Positions 36,056-47,900 of a stretch of DNA of 64,000 bases are shown in pieces. Source of the DNA: Antedon mediterranea (lineage: Eukaryota > Echinodermata > Crinoidea > Comatulida > Antedonidae); NCBI RefSeq assembly GCF_964355755.1, contig NC_092672.1, forward strand, positions 32,794,501-32,858,500, given 5' to 3'. Numbering within the stretch: position 1 is the first letter of the stretch; every line of letters begins with the position of its first letter. A program made the translations under genes and the position numbers. The notes under the pieces were generated by a model. It was not told the origin of the DNA, searched no databases, and saw nothing but the letters and a program-made list of their open reading frames with translations.

Positions 36056-36984
36056 TAGTAGAGCAGTTAATGACATGAGCTGTGCATTTTATTACCAAAG
36101 CATGAAACTTGGCACAAAGTTTCTATAATGTATATAGATTCAAAATATCGGGGGGTGCCAAGTGTCCAACGTCCGGTATGGCGGCCATCTTGATTTCAAA
36201 ATGGCCACCATAAAAACAAAAAATGTTCATATCTTGGCAACTATACACATTAGAGACTTAATTAATTCTGGTCTCAAATTGTTCACAAACTATATATTTC
36301 TATTTGCTCTAATAAAAAGTTTCGTCCAAAAATGACCGGAAATGACGTTTCTTTCAGTTTGACCTTTGACCTCGTATATCTCTGTAACTACTGGTCATTT
36401 TCAATCGATTTTGGTGTCATTTTGTTCAGAATAAATACATTTATATTTGTAGTAATGAAAAATTTTCACATAAAATGACCGGAAATACAATTTATGACCT
36501 TTGACATTTAATTATTGATTTTTAATTATGTGAATATACTGTATGTGGTTTTTGGTAGTCTTAAATTCACCTAAGTTTGAACTTTGACCTGATAGGCGTA
36601 ATTATATTAAATGATTAATGGACTTAAATTGTATATAGTACATAAAATTGGTAAACATTGTGCTTGGTGGTACCATTAGTTCAATGATGTTGGCACCTTC
36701 TTATTCGCTAAAAGTTTTAATAGTTTGACAGAGGAAATAACATGTTATGGAATACCGTAAAACCTCGAAAAGGTGATAGTATGAGCTTCTTTTCGAGATG
36801 ACTGTATTTGAATGTCAAATGAATAGTGTGATGATCGTGTTTATATCAATATATTATTAATGACCTTACAAAGAACCCTTTATATTTCAACAATCAAGCC
36901 TCAGTTATTCTACAATTTATTGTTTTCCAAGTGGTAGGCCTATTTTGATTGCATCTTCTTTTTGTAGGCCTATGCTTCCTCGGT

Positions 36985-37590
36985 AATATGGTCCTACCCC
37001 TCCTTCTTTGTCTGTAGATGGTTTTATACCCCATTCTTTGTCTGTGGATGGTCTTATACCCCCCTTCCTTGTCTGTGGATAGTCTTATACCCGCTTCTTT
37101 GTCTGTGGATGGTCTTATACCCGCTTCTTTGTCTGTGGATGGTCTTATATACCCCCCTTCTTTGTCTGTCGATGGTATTATACCCGCTTCTTTGTCTGTG
37201 GATGGTCTTACACCGCTTTCTTTGTATGTAGATGGTCTTACACCCCTTCTTTGTCTGTGGATGGTCTTACACCCCCTTCTTTGTCTGTGGATGGTCCTAC
37301 ACCCCCTTCTTTGTCTGTAGATGGCCTTACACCCCCTTTTTTGTGTGTGGATGGTCTTATACCCCCTTCTTTGTCTGTGGATGGTCTTATACACCCCCTT
37401 CTTTGTCTGTGGATGGTCTTACACCCCTTCTTTGTCTGTGGATAGTCTTATACCCCTTCTTTGTCTGTGGATAGTCTTATACCCCTTCTTTGTCTGTGGA
37501 TGGTCTTATACCCTCTTCTTTGTCTGTGGATGGTCTTATACCCCCTTCTTTGTCTGTGGATGGTCTTACATCCCCTTCTTTGTCTGGACC
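36985..37590. repeat. Minisatellite, about 20 units of 29-31 bp
   Basis: Units of the type CTTCTTTGTCTGTGGATGGT then CTTATACCCCC repeat with few changes in the core of the fold-back element. Unit length varies through the C run, so several frames on both strands stay open and give spurious Ser/Val/Trp-rich or Arg-rich ORFs. Confidence 0.9.
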
Positions 37591-37739
37591 AACTACTTTG
37601 ATTGATTAAATCAGACATTGTTTCTTGTATGATTAGGAGACCAAGACCTTCAAAGTGAAAGTCCACAAGTGGATGCCGAAAAAGGTCTTGTACAGAACAG
37701 TATATTGTAGGTCCATGTCACTAATTTGAGAATTACTTG

Positions 37740-38200
37740 AATAATTATATTGAGATGTCTTTTACGAATTGATTTGGTTCGGATTTTGCTAACAAATCAA
37801 TGAGTAGAGAAAATCGAGGAAAAGGATTCAGATGGTTTACAGCAAAGGCCCATTACCATAAAAATGGAGTACATTTTTATAGATGCAACGAAAATGAACA
37901 AGAATTATCTGAGTTTCTGACTAATGAAAGTAGGTCTACTGCACAAATGCAGGATAAGTTTGTAGTAAGTACTTTGAAAGACGGTATTCTCTTAACTCAT
38001 GAAAATGAAAACTTTCCGAACTTGTCTCATATGCAACATCAAAGAGGCCAACGAAAGAATGCTACTTTACATCCAAAATATTTCCAAATGGCATCTAACA
38101 ATTCAATTCAACTTTTATTTCAGACAATTGTCCATATGGTATAATACATTGCAAAAAAAAAAGATGATGGAGAGAGGACCAAAACTTTTATCTAACGATT
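37740..38200 (+). pseudogene. Fragment of an Academ-like transposase, frameshifted
   Basis: The open stretch from 37801 contains SRENRGKGFRW, then CNENEQELSEFLTNES and FVVSTLKDGILLTHENENF. This order resembles the region preceding HEEADTR in the family. A frameshift near 38030 moves the next block, CNIKEANERMLLY (a decayed CxHEEADTRMLLH), into another frame. The rest of the protein is deleted. It is inactive. Confidence 0.55.
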
Positions 38201-39409
38201 GACACATCACAGTTTAGCAAACAAGTCGGCATAGATGAGCTCAGTGATTGCTGTTTCTCAGTGATCTGTCATACTTTACGCCTATCCTATCACATCAAAA
38301 GTCAAAAATTCAGAATAATAATTCCTGGTCATTTTTGCAGTGTCATTTATTTCGTAAAAAAAAATTTGGTGCATTTATACCAATGTAAACCACATACAGT
38401 ATGTTCACATATTATATATGTCAAAGGTTATAAATTGTATCTCCAGTCATTTTATGTGAAAATGTTTCATTACTACAAACATAAATGTCTCTATTCTGAA
38501 CAAAATGACACCAAAATCGATTGAAAATGATCAGTAGTTAACTTACTGAGATATACAGATAAGAGGTCAAAGGTCAAACTGGGAGAAACGTCATTTCCGT
38601 CATTTTTTGACGAAACTTTTCATTAGAGCAAATAGAAATATGTGGTTTGTGAACAATTTAACACCAGAATCAAGTCTCTACTGTTTATAGTTGCCAAGAT
38701 ATGAACACTTTTTGTTTTTATGGTGGCCATTTTGAAATCAAGATGGCCGCCATACCGGACGTTGGACACTTGGCACCCCTCGATATTTTTAATCTATATA
38801 CATCAAAGAAACTTTGTGGCAAGTTTCATGCTTTGGTAATAAAGTGCACAACTTGGCAATTTTATGGCACTAACTGCTCTACTATACCTGGCTAAAGCGT
38901 GATTATAGCGTGTTCACTGGAAAAAACTTTTTGGAAAGACTCGCCTATTTTGGATGAGTTTAGCGCCCTCAAGTTGACGTATTTTTGAAAAATTCTACGT
39001 ATTTTCGACCTCCTGATGTTCTTCACCAACCCACTTTGATTCTGATCTGAAGAACAGTTTAATTGTTATAATAATAATAATTTATTTGGAGATTACACTT
39101 TTACAACAGTGGCACTCGACCAAATGGAAGAGAAATATACAAAAAAAAAACATGATATAGAAAATAACAATTACAATAAAAAGTCGACGTAGGTCAACAT
39201 GTCAAAACAATTCAACTACAGTAACTACAATACCATTGAACTGACACCTAAAAATACAAAATTACAAGAAATAAACATATAGAATAGGTAGGAACTGTAC
39301 AATATAAAATGAATTGGGCAACAACAATGTAGACCTAACACTATAATGAGATAGATATCAATCATTTAGTGAGATAGATATCAATCATTTAGTTTGATTG
39401 ATATGAACA

Positions 39410-42400
39410 TTACTCGCCTAGAACAATACATCTGTGTGCCCAAGCTCTTTTAACATAGTGCTTACAGTAACAATCAAAGATATTTGATATGGAATCGACG
39501 TCATACATATAATGATAGTAGTTATCAGTTCCACCTAATACAAGATTTAATTTGGTGTTCAGGTCACCAGAGATAAAATTTTCCCATACATCTAAATGAT
39601 TGATATCGATTAACATATATTCTAATTTGGTATATTCTTCAATCCTTATGCCATTGAGTTGGTTACATGTGAATAGAAAATGTTGAATGTCTTCTAAACC
39701 ATTCTTACACATTTTACAGATACCATCATATTCAGGAAGCCACTTACAACTCCTGTGACCTAAAGGAAGGGTGTTAGAACGTAGTTTGAATTTGAGGCTA
39801 GATCCTAGAAAGTCTGTACAATCCAATAAATATTTTTCAAGGCACGGATTAGACTTAATAAGAGAGTATGTCTGAAGTGACGATTTTCTTAGCATTTCAC
39901 TTTTCCAAAATGCAATGTTTGTGTCATGCATCAACTCTTTAAATCTCTTAACCCAATGACTATCAGGGTCATTGCCAAGGTAAGAAGTTTCGAAAATTGA
40001 GTCAATGTCCATATTAATAGACGCACACGTCTTAGCAAAACTGGGAATCAGTTTATAGCGTGGTTCTACATTTGTAGTTGAACTTAGACACGTATTAAGC
40101 ATAAAGTTAGGCCAACGGTGTTTATCCATGTTCATTACATAATTAATAAATTTGGCTCTAGATATATCTTGAATAACTTTAATTGGAACCCACCCTAAAT
40201 CCCCATACAAGGCCTCTTTAGGTGTATTTCTACTAGCTTTTAAGATGTACCGCGCCATTTGTAATTGAAGTGACTCAATTTTATCAATATCTTTCCTGCT
40301 TTGGCTAACCCACACTGAACAAGCATAATTTATTGTAGGAAGAGCAATTGTTTTCCATAGAATGTCACCATAGAAAATTCTACTAAAATTATCAAATCGG
40401 TCTATAATTGACTTAATATAAGCAATGACTCTATTGCCTTTATTGATGATTTGGTCGATGTGAAAATGATCTGAAATATTTCTTGATATGTAAGTACCAA
40501 GATATTTATAGGTTTCAACCTCAGAAATGTATTGATCGCCCAATTTCCACATTTTATTGTTTATGCGCTGTCCAACAATAAGGACCTTCGACTTTTCATG
40601 ATTAAAATTTAATTTCCTTGACTTTGCAAATTTAGATGCTAGATTGAGCATCTCACTCAGATCATTTTCATTGTTTGCCATAAGTACAACGTCGTCTGCC
40701 CAAAAAAGGCTACCCATGCATACATTATAAATACGAACACCTAGATCATGTTTTTTGAGTAATTTGGTAAACTCGTGCATAAGAATACAAAACAAAGTCG
40801 GTGATAAAACACATCCCTGTTTAACTCCTCCATCAATATTAAAGAATTTATTGTCTATTTTACCAAATCTTACTTTACCTTGCACATCGTGATATAAACT
40901 TTCGATTAATTTCCATATCCTACCTCTAATCCCAATATTCCATGCTGCCATTAGCATTCCTTCCCTCCAAACCGTATCGAATGCTTTTTTAAAATCTAAA
41001 AAAGCCATGAAGGTTTTTTTCCCTTCAAGCAGACGACAGGAAGCTATGCTTTTGAGGGTAAATATGTGATCCTCACATCGTCGCGAAGGTCTAAACCCTC
41101 CCTGTACTTCTGACAACACATTTTTATCTTCCAGAAAGTCAGAAATATTGTTTGAAATGATTCGGTTAAATATTTTCGAGATACATGGAGTAAGGGAAAT
41201 TCCCCTGTAGTTATTAAGATCCCTGCGGGCCCCCTTTTTATGAACGGGTACAATAATACTTTTATTCCAGTCATTTGGAACTTTTTCTAAAGCAATTATT
41301 CTATTAAATAAAGAAAGGATTGACATATTCAAACATTGACCACCATTTTTTAAAATTTCATTAGTGATCGTGTCAATTCCATGTGATTTATTGTTCTTTG
41401 ACCTTAAAATTGCGGTTTCAACAATATCTAAATTCAATTCAACATCTGAGAGAAATTCATCATTGTCGTTGTGGGCATTTTTTGTGGTTCTAATGTTATT
41501 AATAAAGGTATTAATTTGTTTAGTTCGTTCATCAATTTCGGCCAAATTAGTTTTACCTAATGTTTGCCAGTAATCAAGGGCTATTTGGTTCATTTCCTTT
41601 TCGTCGGAGACTATTTCACTAGAATCTGGTCTTTTGATACAACTAACAGGCTGGTTACGATTACTGCCTTTTAACAGTTTCCAAAAATCGCTACAGTTAC
41701 GTCCACCTTTGTTTGCCAATTCAATAGACTTATTCACACGCATTTCAGTTATTTTAGTTTTAATCAGTTTTTTAGCATAAGACCGTTTCTCTTGGTAAGA
41801 TTTCCATAAATCATCACCATTCTTATTGGGGTCGAGACCCTTAGCCCATCTACGATGGACGCGATGCTTCCCTTCTATCTTTAATAGCCGCATCGACATT
41901 TTCATCAAACCAAGAGTTGCATTTAATGTTAACATTATTTTTCTTAATTCCTATACCCTTTGTCGCGGCCAATATAAGGTTATTTTTCCATGAATCCCAA
42001 AGACAATTAACATCATTAAAGGAATCTGCATCCCATTCGCTAAACAATATCTGAATGTGTTGCTTAAACAAAGAAAAATCTTGATTCCTTTGGATATTCC
42101 AACATATTATGCTATTTTGATAATTAATATTTTTATGATAGATATTATTAATATATAATTTAAGGAGAAGGACATTGTGGTCACTCCCAAGACCCATCAC
42201 CCTGTCGTCATCAATAATAAATTCATTTACACAATTGAGTACACTATTAGAGCATAACATGTAATCAATTGTACTTTGCAAGTTATTCCTGAACCATGTA
42301 AATTTCCCCGTACAATGATCACTACAATTTAAAATAGCTAAGTTTGTCACGAAAATTCAATAGCCGTACACCATTAGAGTTTAAAACAGGATCACCATTG

Positions 42401-42885
42401 GATATTTCCCCACCGATTCTGGCATTCATATCCGACATCACAATAATTTTGGGATCAGTATTATCATCTTCAATACGTAAAATTTCAGCGAGAAGCTGGT
42501 TGTATAATTCGTCAGTCAGATTACTGTCAGAACCTTCAACAGGGAAATATGCAACAGCAACGAATAACGTTTCGTTTTGGTTACCATTATAGCATAATTT
42601 TAACCAAAACCTTTCGTAAACATCAGACATTGAATTAAAAACATCATCATCAAGAACAGTTATACAATCAGAGATGAATGCACCAATACCACCACCTCCT
42701 TTAATTTTCATACTTTTACCAATCCAACGAAATCCGTTGACATAATCAATATTTACATTTCCCTTTAGAAATGTTTCTGCCATGCCAAAAACATGTATAT
42801 TACAATCGTGTAAAAACTTTGAAATTTCATGCAATTTAGGACGCAGTCTATTAACATTATTAAACGCAATATTTATGCTTACATT
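39410..42885 (-). pseudogene. LINE ORF2: endonuclease and reverse transcriptase, frameshifted
   Basis: The endonuclease begins INIAFNNVNRLRPKLHEI at about 42880 and carries MAETFL, SDMNARIGG and, after a frameshift near 42340, GLGSDHNVLL. A second frameshift near 41875 leads into an 841-codon stretch with the reverse transcriptase. That has KNNKSHGIDTITNEILKNGG, NYRGISLTPCISKI, VQGGFRPSRRCEDH, FLDFKKAFDTVW, GGVKQGCVLSPTLF and the catalytic WADDVVLM. The C-terminus has a CKMCKNGLEDIQHFLFTC zinc motif. An in-frame leader at 43164-42886, ending in TAA, overlaps the end of ORF1 by 40 bases and may be the original ORF2 start. Confidence 0.85.
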
Positions 42886-43124
42886 TTAATCGCATGATAC
42901 TTTGCACCTTGGCCTATTGCCATGTCCGCGTCTGTGACGTTTAAATTTAGTGTTTGCAACAGAATTGTGTTGAGTTGGTAAATCAGTAGTAATAGTTTCA
43001 TATTCGTTATCTAAACTTGTAGACCTAGCAGTATAATTAATATCTTTGACAAAATTAAGATCTTTTGAAAATTTAGGGCTTAAATACAGTAGTTGGTTAA
43101 GCTTACATTGTTGTTGGCTGAATC

Positions 43125-44810
43125 CTATCTTTGACGCAAGTCTTGGTAGGTGTTTCGCCTCCATCCGTGTTGGCTATGCGAATTGTCAAATGTCATCTGA
43201 CTCAGATTTCGTTGGCTACTAAGCGAATTATCTAATGTCATTTGGCACAAAAAAGGTCGCGAACCATTGAAGGCTTTATGTCCGAATTCATGACAATCAT
43301 TACATCTCACTGGATTATGATGGTGGCAGTCATTAGTTTCGTGGTTTTGTAGGCCGCATTTTTGGCATCTAGAGTGCCGAGTGATAAGCGGAGGTTGATA
43401 CTGCCATCTTCTAGAGGTGCTTCCTAGTGAATGTTGTTTAATTGGCGATGGAGCGTGTGGTGCTGGATGTCTATTGTGGTTGCTACTGTTCTTCCTCTGT
43501 CTACGTTCGTTCCGTTTGACAATTGTGTGCACGGCGTTGATATTCCTTAAAAGTTGTCGTGTGCCGAGTTTATTAAGATGAAGTCCTCCAGAGTTCAGCA
43601 GAGAGGTCTCTGCAATGCCATTATTCATGAAGTTCTTATCGTGATCAACCAGAGCACACCCTTTGAGAACGGCTATATCACGTATGAAAGAGTTCATTCT
43701 CGCAATTCGTTCTTGGTGGCAAATGTTATCACTCCTTGGACATACACTTGACAAAACGATTTTGGTATCAGGAGAACGTTTATGGATGCTTTCTATTAAA
43801 TCACATAGATCCTTCTCTGCTGCTTGCTGTTTAAGGTCTGTGGTGCAACTGTTAGTTCCAACATGAGTTATGATGGTCTTGTATTCACGTACGTCAAGGT
43901 TGACAATGGTTTCATAGACTTTATGTATTTCTGCACCCCGTAAACATTGTATTTTGGTGCGTGAGAGGCCATTCTCATTCAGGTCCCGTATCATTGAATC
44001 GCCAATAACTGTCAAATAAGTGTCAAATTTAGTTTGATGAGAGTTACTGCTAGTTGAATAGGTAGTATCGCTATGTTGTGCGGTTGGTGCAGGCGTAGAT
44101 GTGATCTTAGCAACGCTGTTTTTTACTAAATCATCGATAAGTGATTTCTGCGCTACGATCATCGATTTCAATTCCTTATTTTCTTCCGACAGATTTAAGA
44201 TAGTTTCTTTAAGTTGGAGAACCATACTTGGTATTTCTTTGCATGAGTTACATTGCCAAAAACTAGGTCTCGCAGATGACTTCAATTCAACGCAGATACG
44301 GTGAAATTGAGTAGAGCATAGAGTACAGGCTATGGCTTTACCCTTTTCCTGGTGTAGAAATTTACACTCTTTAATGCAGGTTATCTTAGCTGCTGTAACG
44401 TTAGATTTATTCCGAGTGATTGATTTTTGGCTTTGACTGGATAATGTAGACTTGGGCGTCGTTGATTTTGATTATTTAGGTGACGATTTTGGCGTAGACG
44501 GTTTAGGTAGATTCGTAGGGATAGACCTACCCTCGTGTCTTATTCTTTGCACCGAATCAAGAATACTTTGCGAAATTGATATAGATTGAGCCTCCTCTAG
44601 ATCACTAATACGAGATTGCTTGAACTTGTTTAATTTGTTATGGACAGCTAAAGCATGATTCGTAATTTCTGTTTTATCGAAATAAGACGGGTCAGGCAAG
44701 ATAGTAGATATTAATTCACAGATCTGGCTGACATCAATTATGTTTGTAGAACAGAGAGCCGTAACTGTTTCAGCGCCCTCTAAATATCCCTTGACGAATT
44801 TCTTTGACAA
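43125..44810 (-). pseudogene. LINE ORF1: PHD finger, coiled coil, SGNH-type esterase and zinc knuckle, one stop
   Basis: The frame is continuous from the ATG at 44810 to the stop at 43125 except for one in-frame TAA at 44472-44474. After the stop comes a PHD-type finger spanning about 44400-44225, with the pairs CTLC, HRIC and CNSC. A coiled coil follows (LKETILNLSEENKELKSMI), then an SGNH-hydrolase-like domain with VIGDSMIRDL, THVGTNS and GLHLN. The C-terminus has a zinc knuckle CQKCGLQNHETNDC and a second, incomplete one. This domain set is known from CR1-type ORF1 proteins, thought to handle the RNA template. The single stop could be recent. Confidence 0.8.
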
Positions 44811-44969
44811 GTTTTGTAGTCTGGATGGTGGCGCTTTAAGACAATCCTAGATCGCATAAGTAGAGAGAAGTAAGAACGAACTAAACGAACGCTGCAGAAA
44901 TTATCTCTTTTGCAACAAAAACAGATTTACAAAAACACAGATCAGTACAATTTATCAAATTATTGCAAT

Positions 44970-47900
44970 ATGGATGCTGTTGTCGCCACACTTACAAGAA
45001 TACCATTGAAGGTAAGAATGTTCCTGTATCTTGTTTAAAAGCATTTACCAAATGCATCACCAAGCAACTGGAGGCCTGTAATTGTGAACCCACTACCGGG
45101 GTAACCATGTCTTAAAAGCGAATGAACAGACCATATTTATGCATGATGCATTATTGACAATACTGGCCCACTAACTACGAAATTGCACATACAAAACTGT
45201 GTTTATAATAGCTAGTTAGACAAATTGCGTCCATTAAATTCAGGGCCGTAGCCAGGATCTGTCAAGGGGGGGTTCGGACACTAAATATTTGGGTCAACCC
45301 CCCCCCCCCCCTCAATATCATGTTACATGCAGGGACCAAACCAGGGGTGGCACCAGGATCTTCCCGACGCGGGTGCTACATTCCCCGACGAGGGGGCTAT
45401 GCGAGCGAAGCGAGCATCACTAGGCTGGGGGCCAGGGGCCGCCAAGGGCCCCCGGTGGGGGTCGAGGGGGGGGGGGGGTGAAGCCCCCGGAAGCAACGCG
45501 TTCTAGCGTCATTTGAGGTCATTTTAATCAGATTTAGGGTAGCCATTTTTTTCCATTTTTTATAATGCATAAGGCCTAAATAAAATACTGCGTGCAAAAA
45601 AACGATGCGCGATGACTGTTTCAATCCATATTTTTCAATTTAAAAACATAAAAGTTGAAAGAAAATTTAGAAAAATAGAGTTGGAGGTCCCGGAAATTGG
45701 ACTTATTATACTTCAAAACATGAAACAAAATAAAAAAGTCCCTATCATGGTTGTGACTGAGCTAAGAAATGTTTGAAAAATAGAGATGTTAGGTCCCGGA
45801 AAATGCACTTCTTGTACTTCGAAATATGACCAGCTTTATTGTTGGGGCTGAGCTAAGAAAATGTTTAAAACTAGAGGCTGCATGTCTTCAAAAAATTGCA
45901 TTTTATACTTTGGAAACATCAGGCCTAGAGGCTTAAAAAACGCAAGCGTAGACCTTTTTCAGTCGGGGAAATAAGTTTATTCCTCCCAAGTGTATGAGTG
46001 CGTACCATCTGGACCTCCGAGTGGTGAGAAATTCATGACATACAGGACATTGTAATAACTTAGCTAAAATAAGATGTTGGCTAAGCGAAAATGGCATGTT
46101 ATGGATGAAAAATTTATTTTAGGTGCCCCACGGTACTGTATATTATATTCCCCGACAAAAGTACCCGTGTTCCCTTTTAGAAATTTACAGACACGTATCA
46201 CTAGTTGACGCTCATACAGAGAAGAAGGTTCACGAACAAGTTTACGAATTTTTCAATTTACAAACAACTTTTTGTACTGTGGGGCACGTATTTGGAGGAT
46301 TTTTGGAGATGAGGGTGAGGTATTTGGCATGTCGGGGATGGGGGTTCGCAGTTGGTTAAGGGGGGTTCGCTGTAAAGGGGGGGTTCGCCCGAACCATAAA
46401 AACCCCCCCTGGCTACGGGCCTGAAATTAAATCCTGATTCTCAACTTGACGTATCCTTCGTCCTCAAGCCTGGTGGTACCTAACTAAGAAAAGAAAGTAT
46501 TTAAGGTAAAAACTTTCCAATATTTTAATACTAAAATGTTATTGCAGTATTTAATAGTATAATATTTTTTTTAGTAATTTTGATTGAACAATAGCAGAAG
46601 TGTGTAATGTCATTACATGTAACAGTTCATTAACCAAAATACTACTTCATGTACTTGGTTGTTCCATCTAATGAATTCACCCCCTTGGGGTTGTAATTGT
46701 GAGGCACACATATTATAGTTCATTTCATTATTACCCTACCTAATAACTAATTGTATTAGGTGAATAGAATTGAAGCTTGTAAAATCAGAACCAGTTAATT
46801 TGAGGATCTATTGACAATAATATAAAATAATAATAAAATAATAATAATAATTTATTATTATAGGATCAATTGCATGTTACAGGTTTACAGGCGTTTTCGA
46901 CTTTTCACCTGTTAATCTCTCTGAAAACACACAGAACCGGAAAATAAGATAGAGGGTGGTATACTGTATTATGACTAATGCTTACCTGGTTTGCCGCAAA
47001 ATTGTGAAACTATTTTAATGAGTATTTGTTTGGTTTTGAAGACCAACATTTGTCAAATTTGTTTTTTAATCTATTTATGGACTGAGCATTGACAAACAAT
47101 TCCATTCATTAATTGGTATTAATTAAAAAAAAATGTCCTTGCTCTGGTTTATAGATTTTGAATTTGTGTCCCCTAGTAGATTTATTGAGTTTAAACAAGC
47201 TGTTGTTTGCATAGTGTTATAGCATTGAAGGTAAAAAAAACTCAATTTCTCTGAGGTTCTTTTAAAATAATGTTAGCCACTTCACGATAGTGTTTGCTTT
47301 TAATTTTAAATTTAAAGCGCTGGCTACACTATCATACTTTATGTGACAAAAAATGTGATGTGCCCATATATGTACAGGATTATGTCATATAACTACCAAA
47401 TTTGGGCACAGCACACTTTTCAATAGTGTGGACAGAGCTTAAAACATTAATACTGTACAATAATTTGGATAATTATTGGAGACATTTTAAAGCAATTCAT
47501 TAGTGTAAATAGTCAGTCATAGTAAACAACATTGCAATCACTGTATCAATTAAGAATTATCTTTGATAATTACATAGATAAAAATTGGAATTGACAATTA
47601 ACCAATGAAAACCCCTTGTATACTTGGCCTCCATTATCTGCATTTACCACAATATCAATTAGTGTTGCTATCATCGTTTGCATTTAAAATTAAAACATAA
47701 AGTAATGAGAATATTGAATACGTCAGTGATAAAGCATGTTTGATTACATTTCCAGTTTAATGAACTTTGACCTTCAATTAAATGGTGCATTTCAATTATT
47801 TAGTTATTTACATCAGCTTCTTACATATTGAATTATGATGACTCATCCATGAAAAACGGAAACTCTCCCAAAACCAGAGTTTTCTTTTTCTTGATGCCCA

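Larger units (their letters stand above)
36056..38884 (+). mobile_element. 2.8 kb fold-back DNA transposon, divergent Academ-like relative
   Basis: Ends TAGTAGAGCAGTTA are inverted at 36056 and 38884. TACC is repeated outside (36052-36055 and 38885-38888), a 4 bp duplication. Arms of about 0.5 kb (36056-36552 and 38388-38884) include ATGGCGGCCAT, two modules related to those of copies 1 and 2, and DR1 motifs at 36360-36372 and 38564-38576. The centre contains a 30 bp minisatellite and a broken fragment of the same protein family. The module relationship is visible by eye; the superfamily is inferred. Confidence 0.65.
39066..44850 (-). mobile_element. CR1-like LINE, nearly full length
   Basis: The minus-strand element has ORF1 (44810-43125), ORF2 (from about 43164 to 39410) and a 3' UTR of about 0.33 kb. 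It ends in AATAAATT and a short (ATT)n tail at 39066-39084. The 5' boundary is not sharp; it lies between 44811 and the AGTRAP start codon at 44970. The PHD plus SGNH-type ORF1 and microsatellite tail are CR1-clade traits; the clade call is family knowledge. One stop in ORF1, one stop and two frameshifts in ORF2 make it inactive. Confidence 0.7.

Noticed and set aside
37018-37605. Several overlapping ORFs of 60-166 codons on both strands
   Set aside because: They are translations of the 30 bp minisatellite in different frames, with no start context, no homology and no non-repetitive part.
45397-45624. Minus-strand ORF with a Pro-rich segment
   Set aside because: It comes from the G-rich interior of the TIR element at 45241-46423.
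45241-46423. Firm hAT assignment of the CAGGG-ended intron element
   Set aside because: The 8 bp flanks do not match; only a 5 bp direct repeat is visible.
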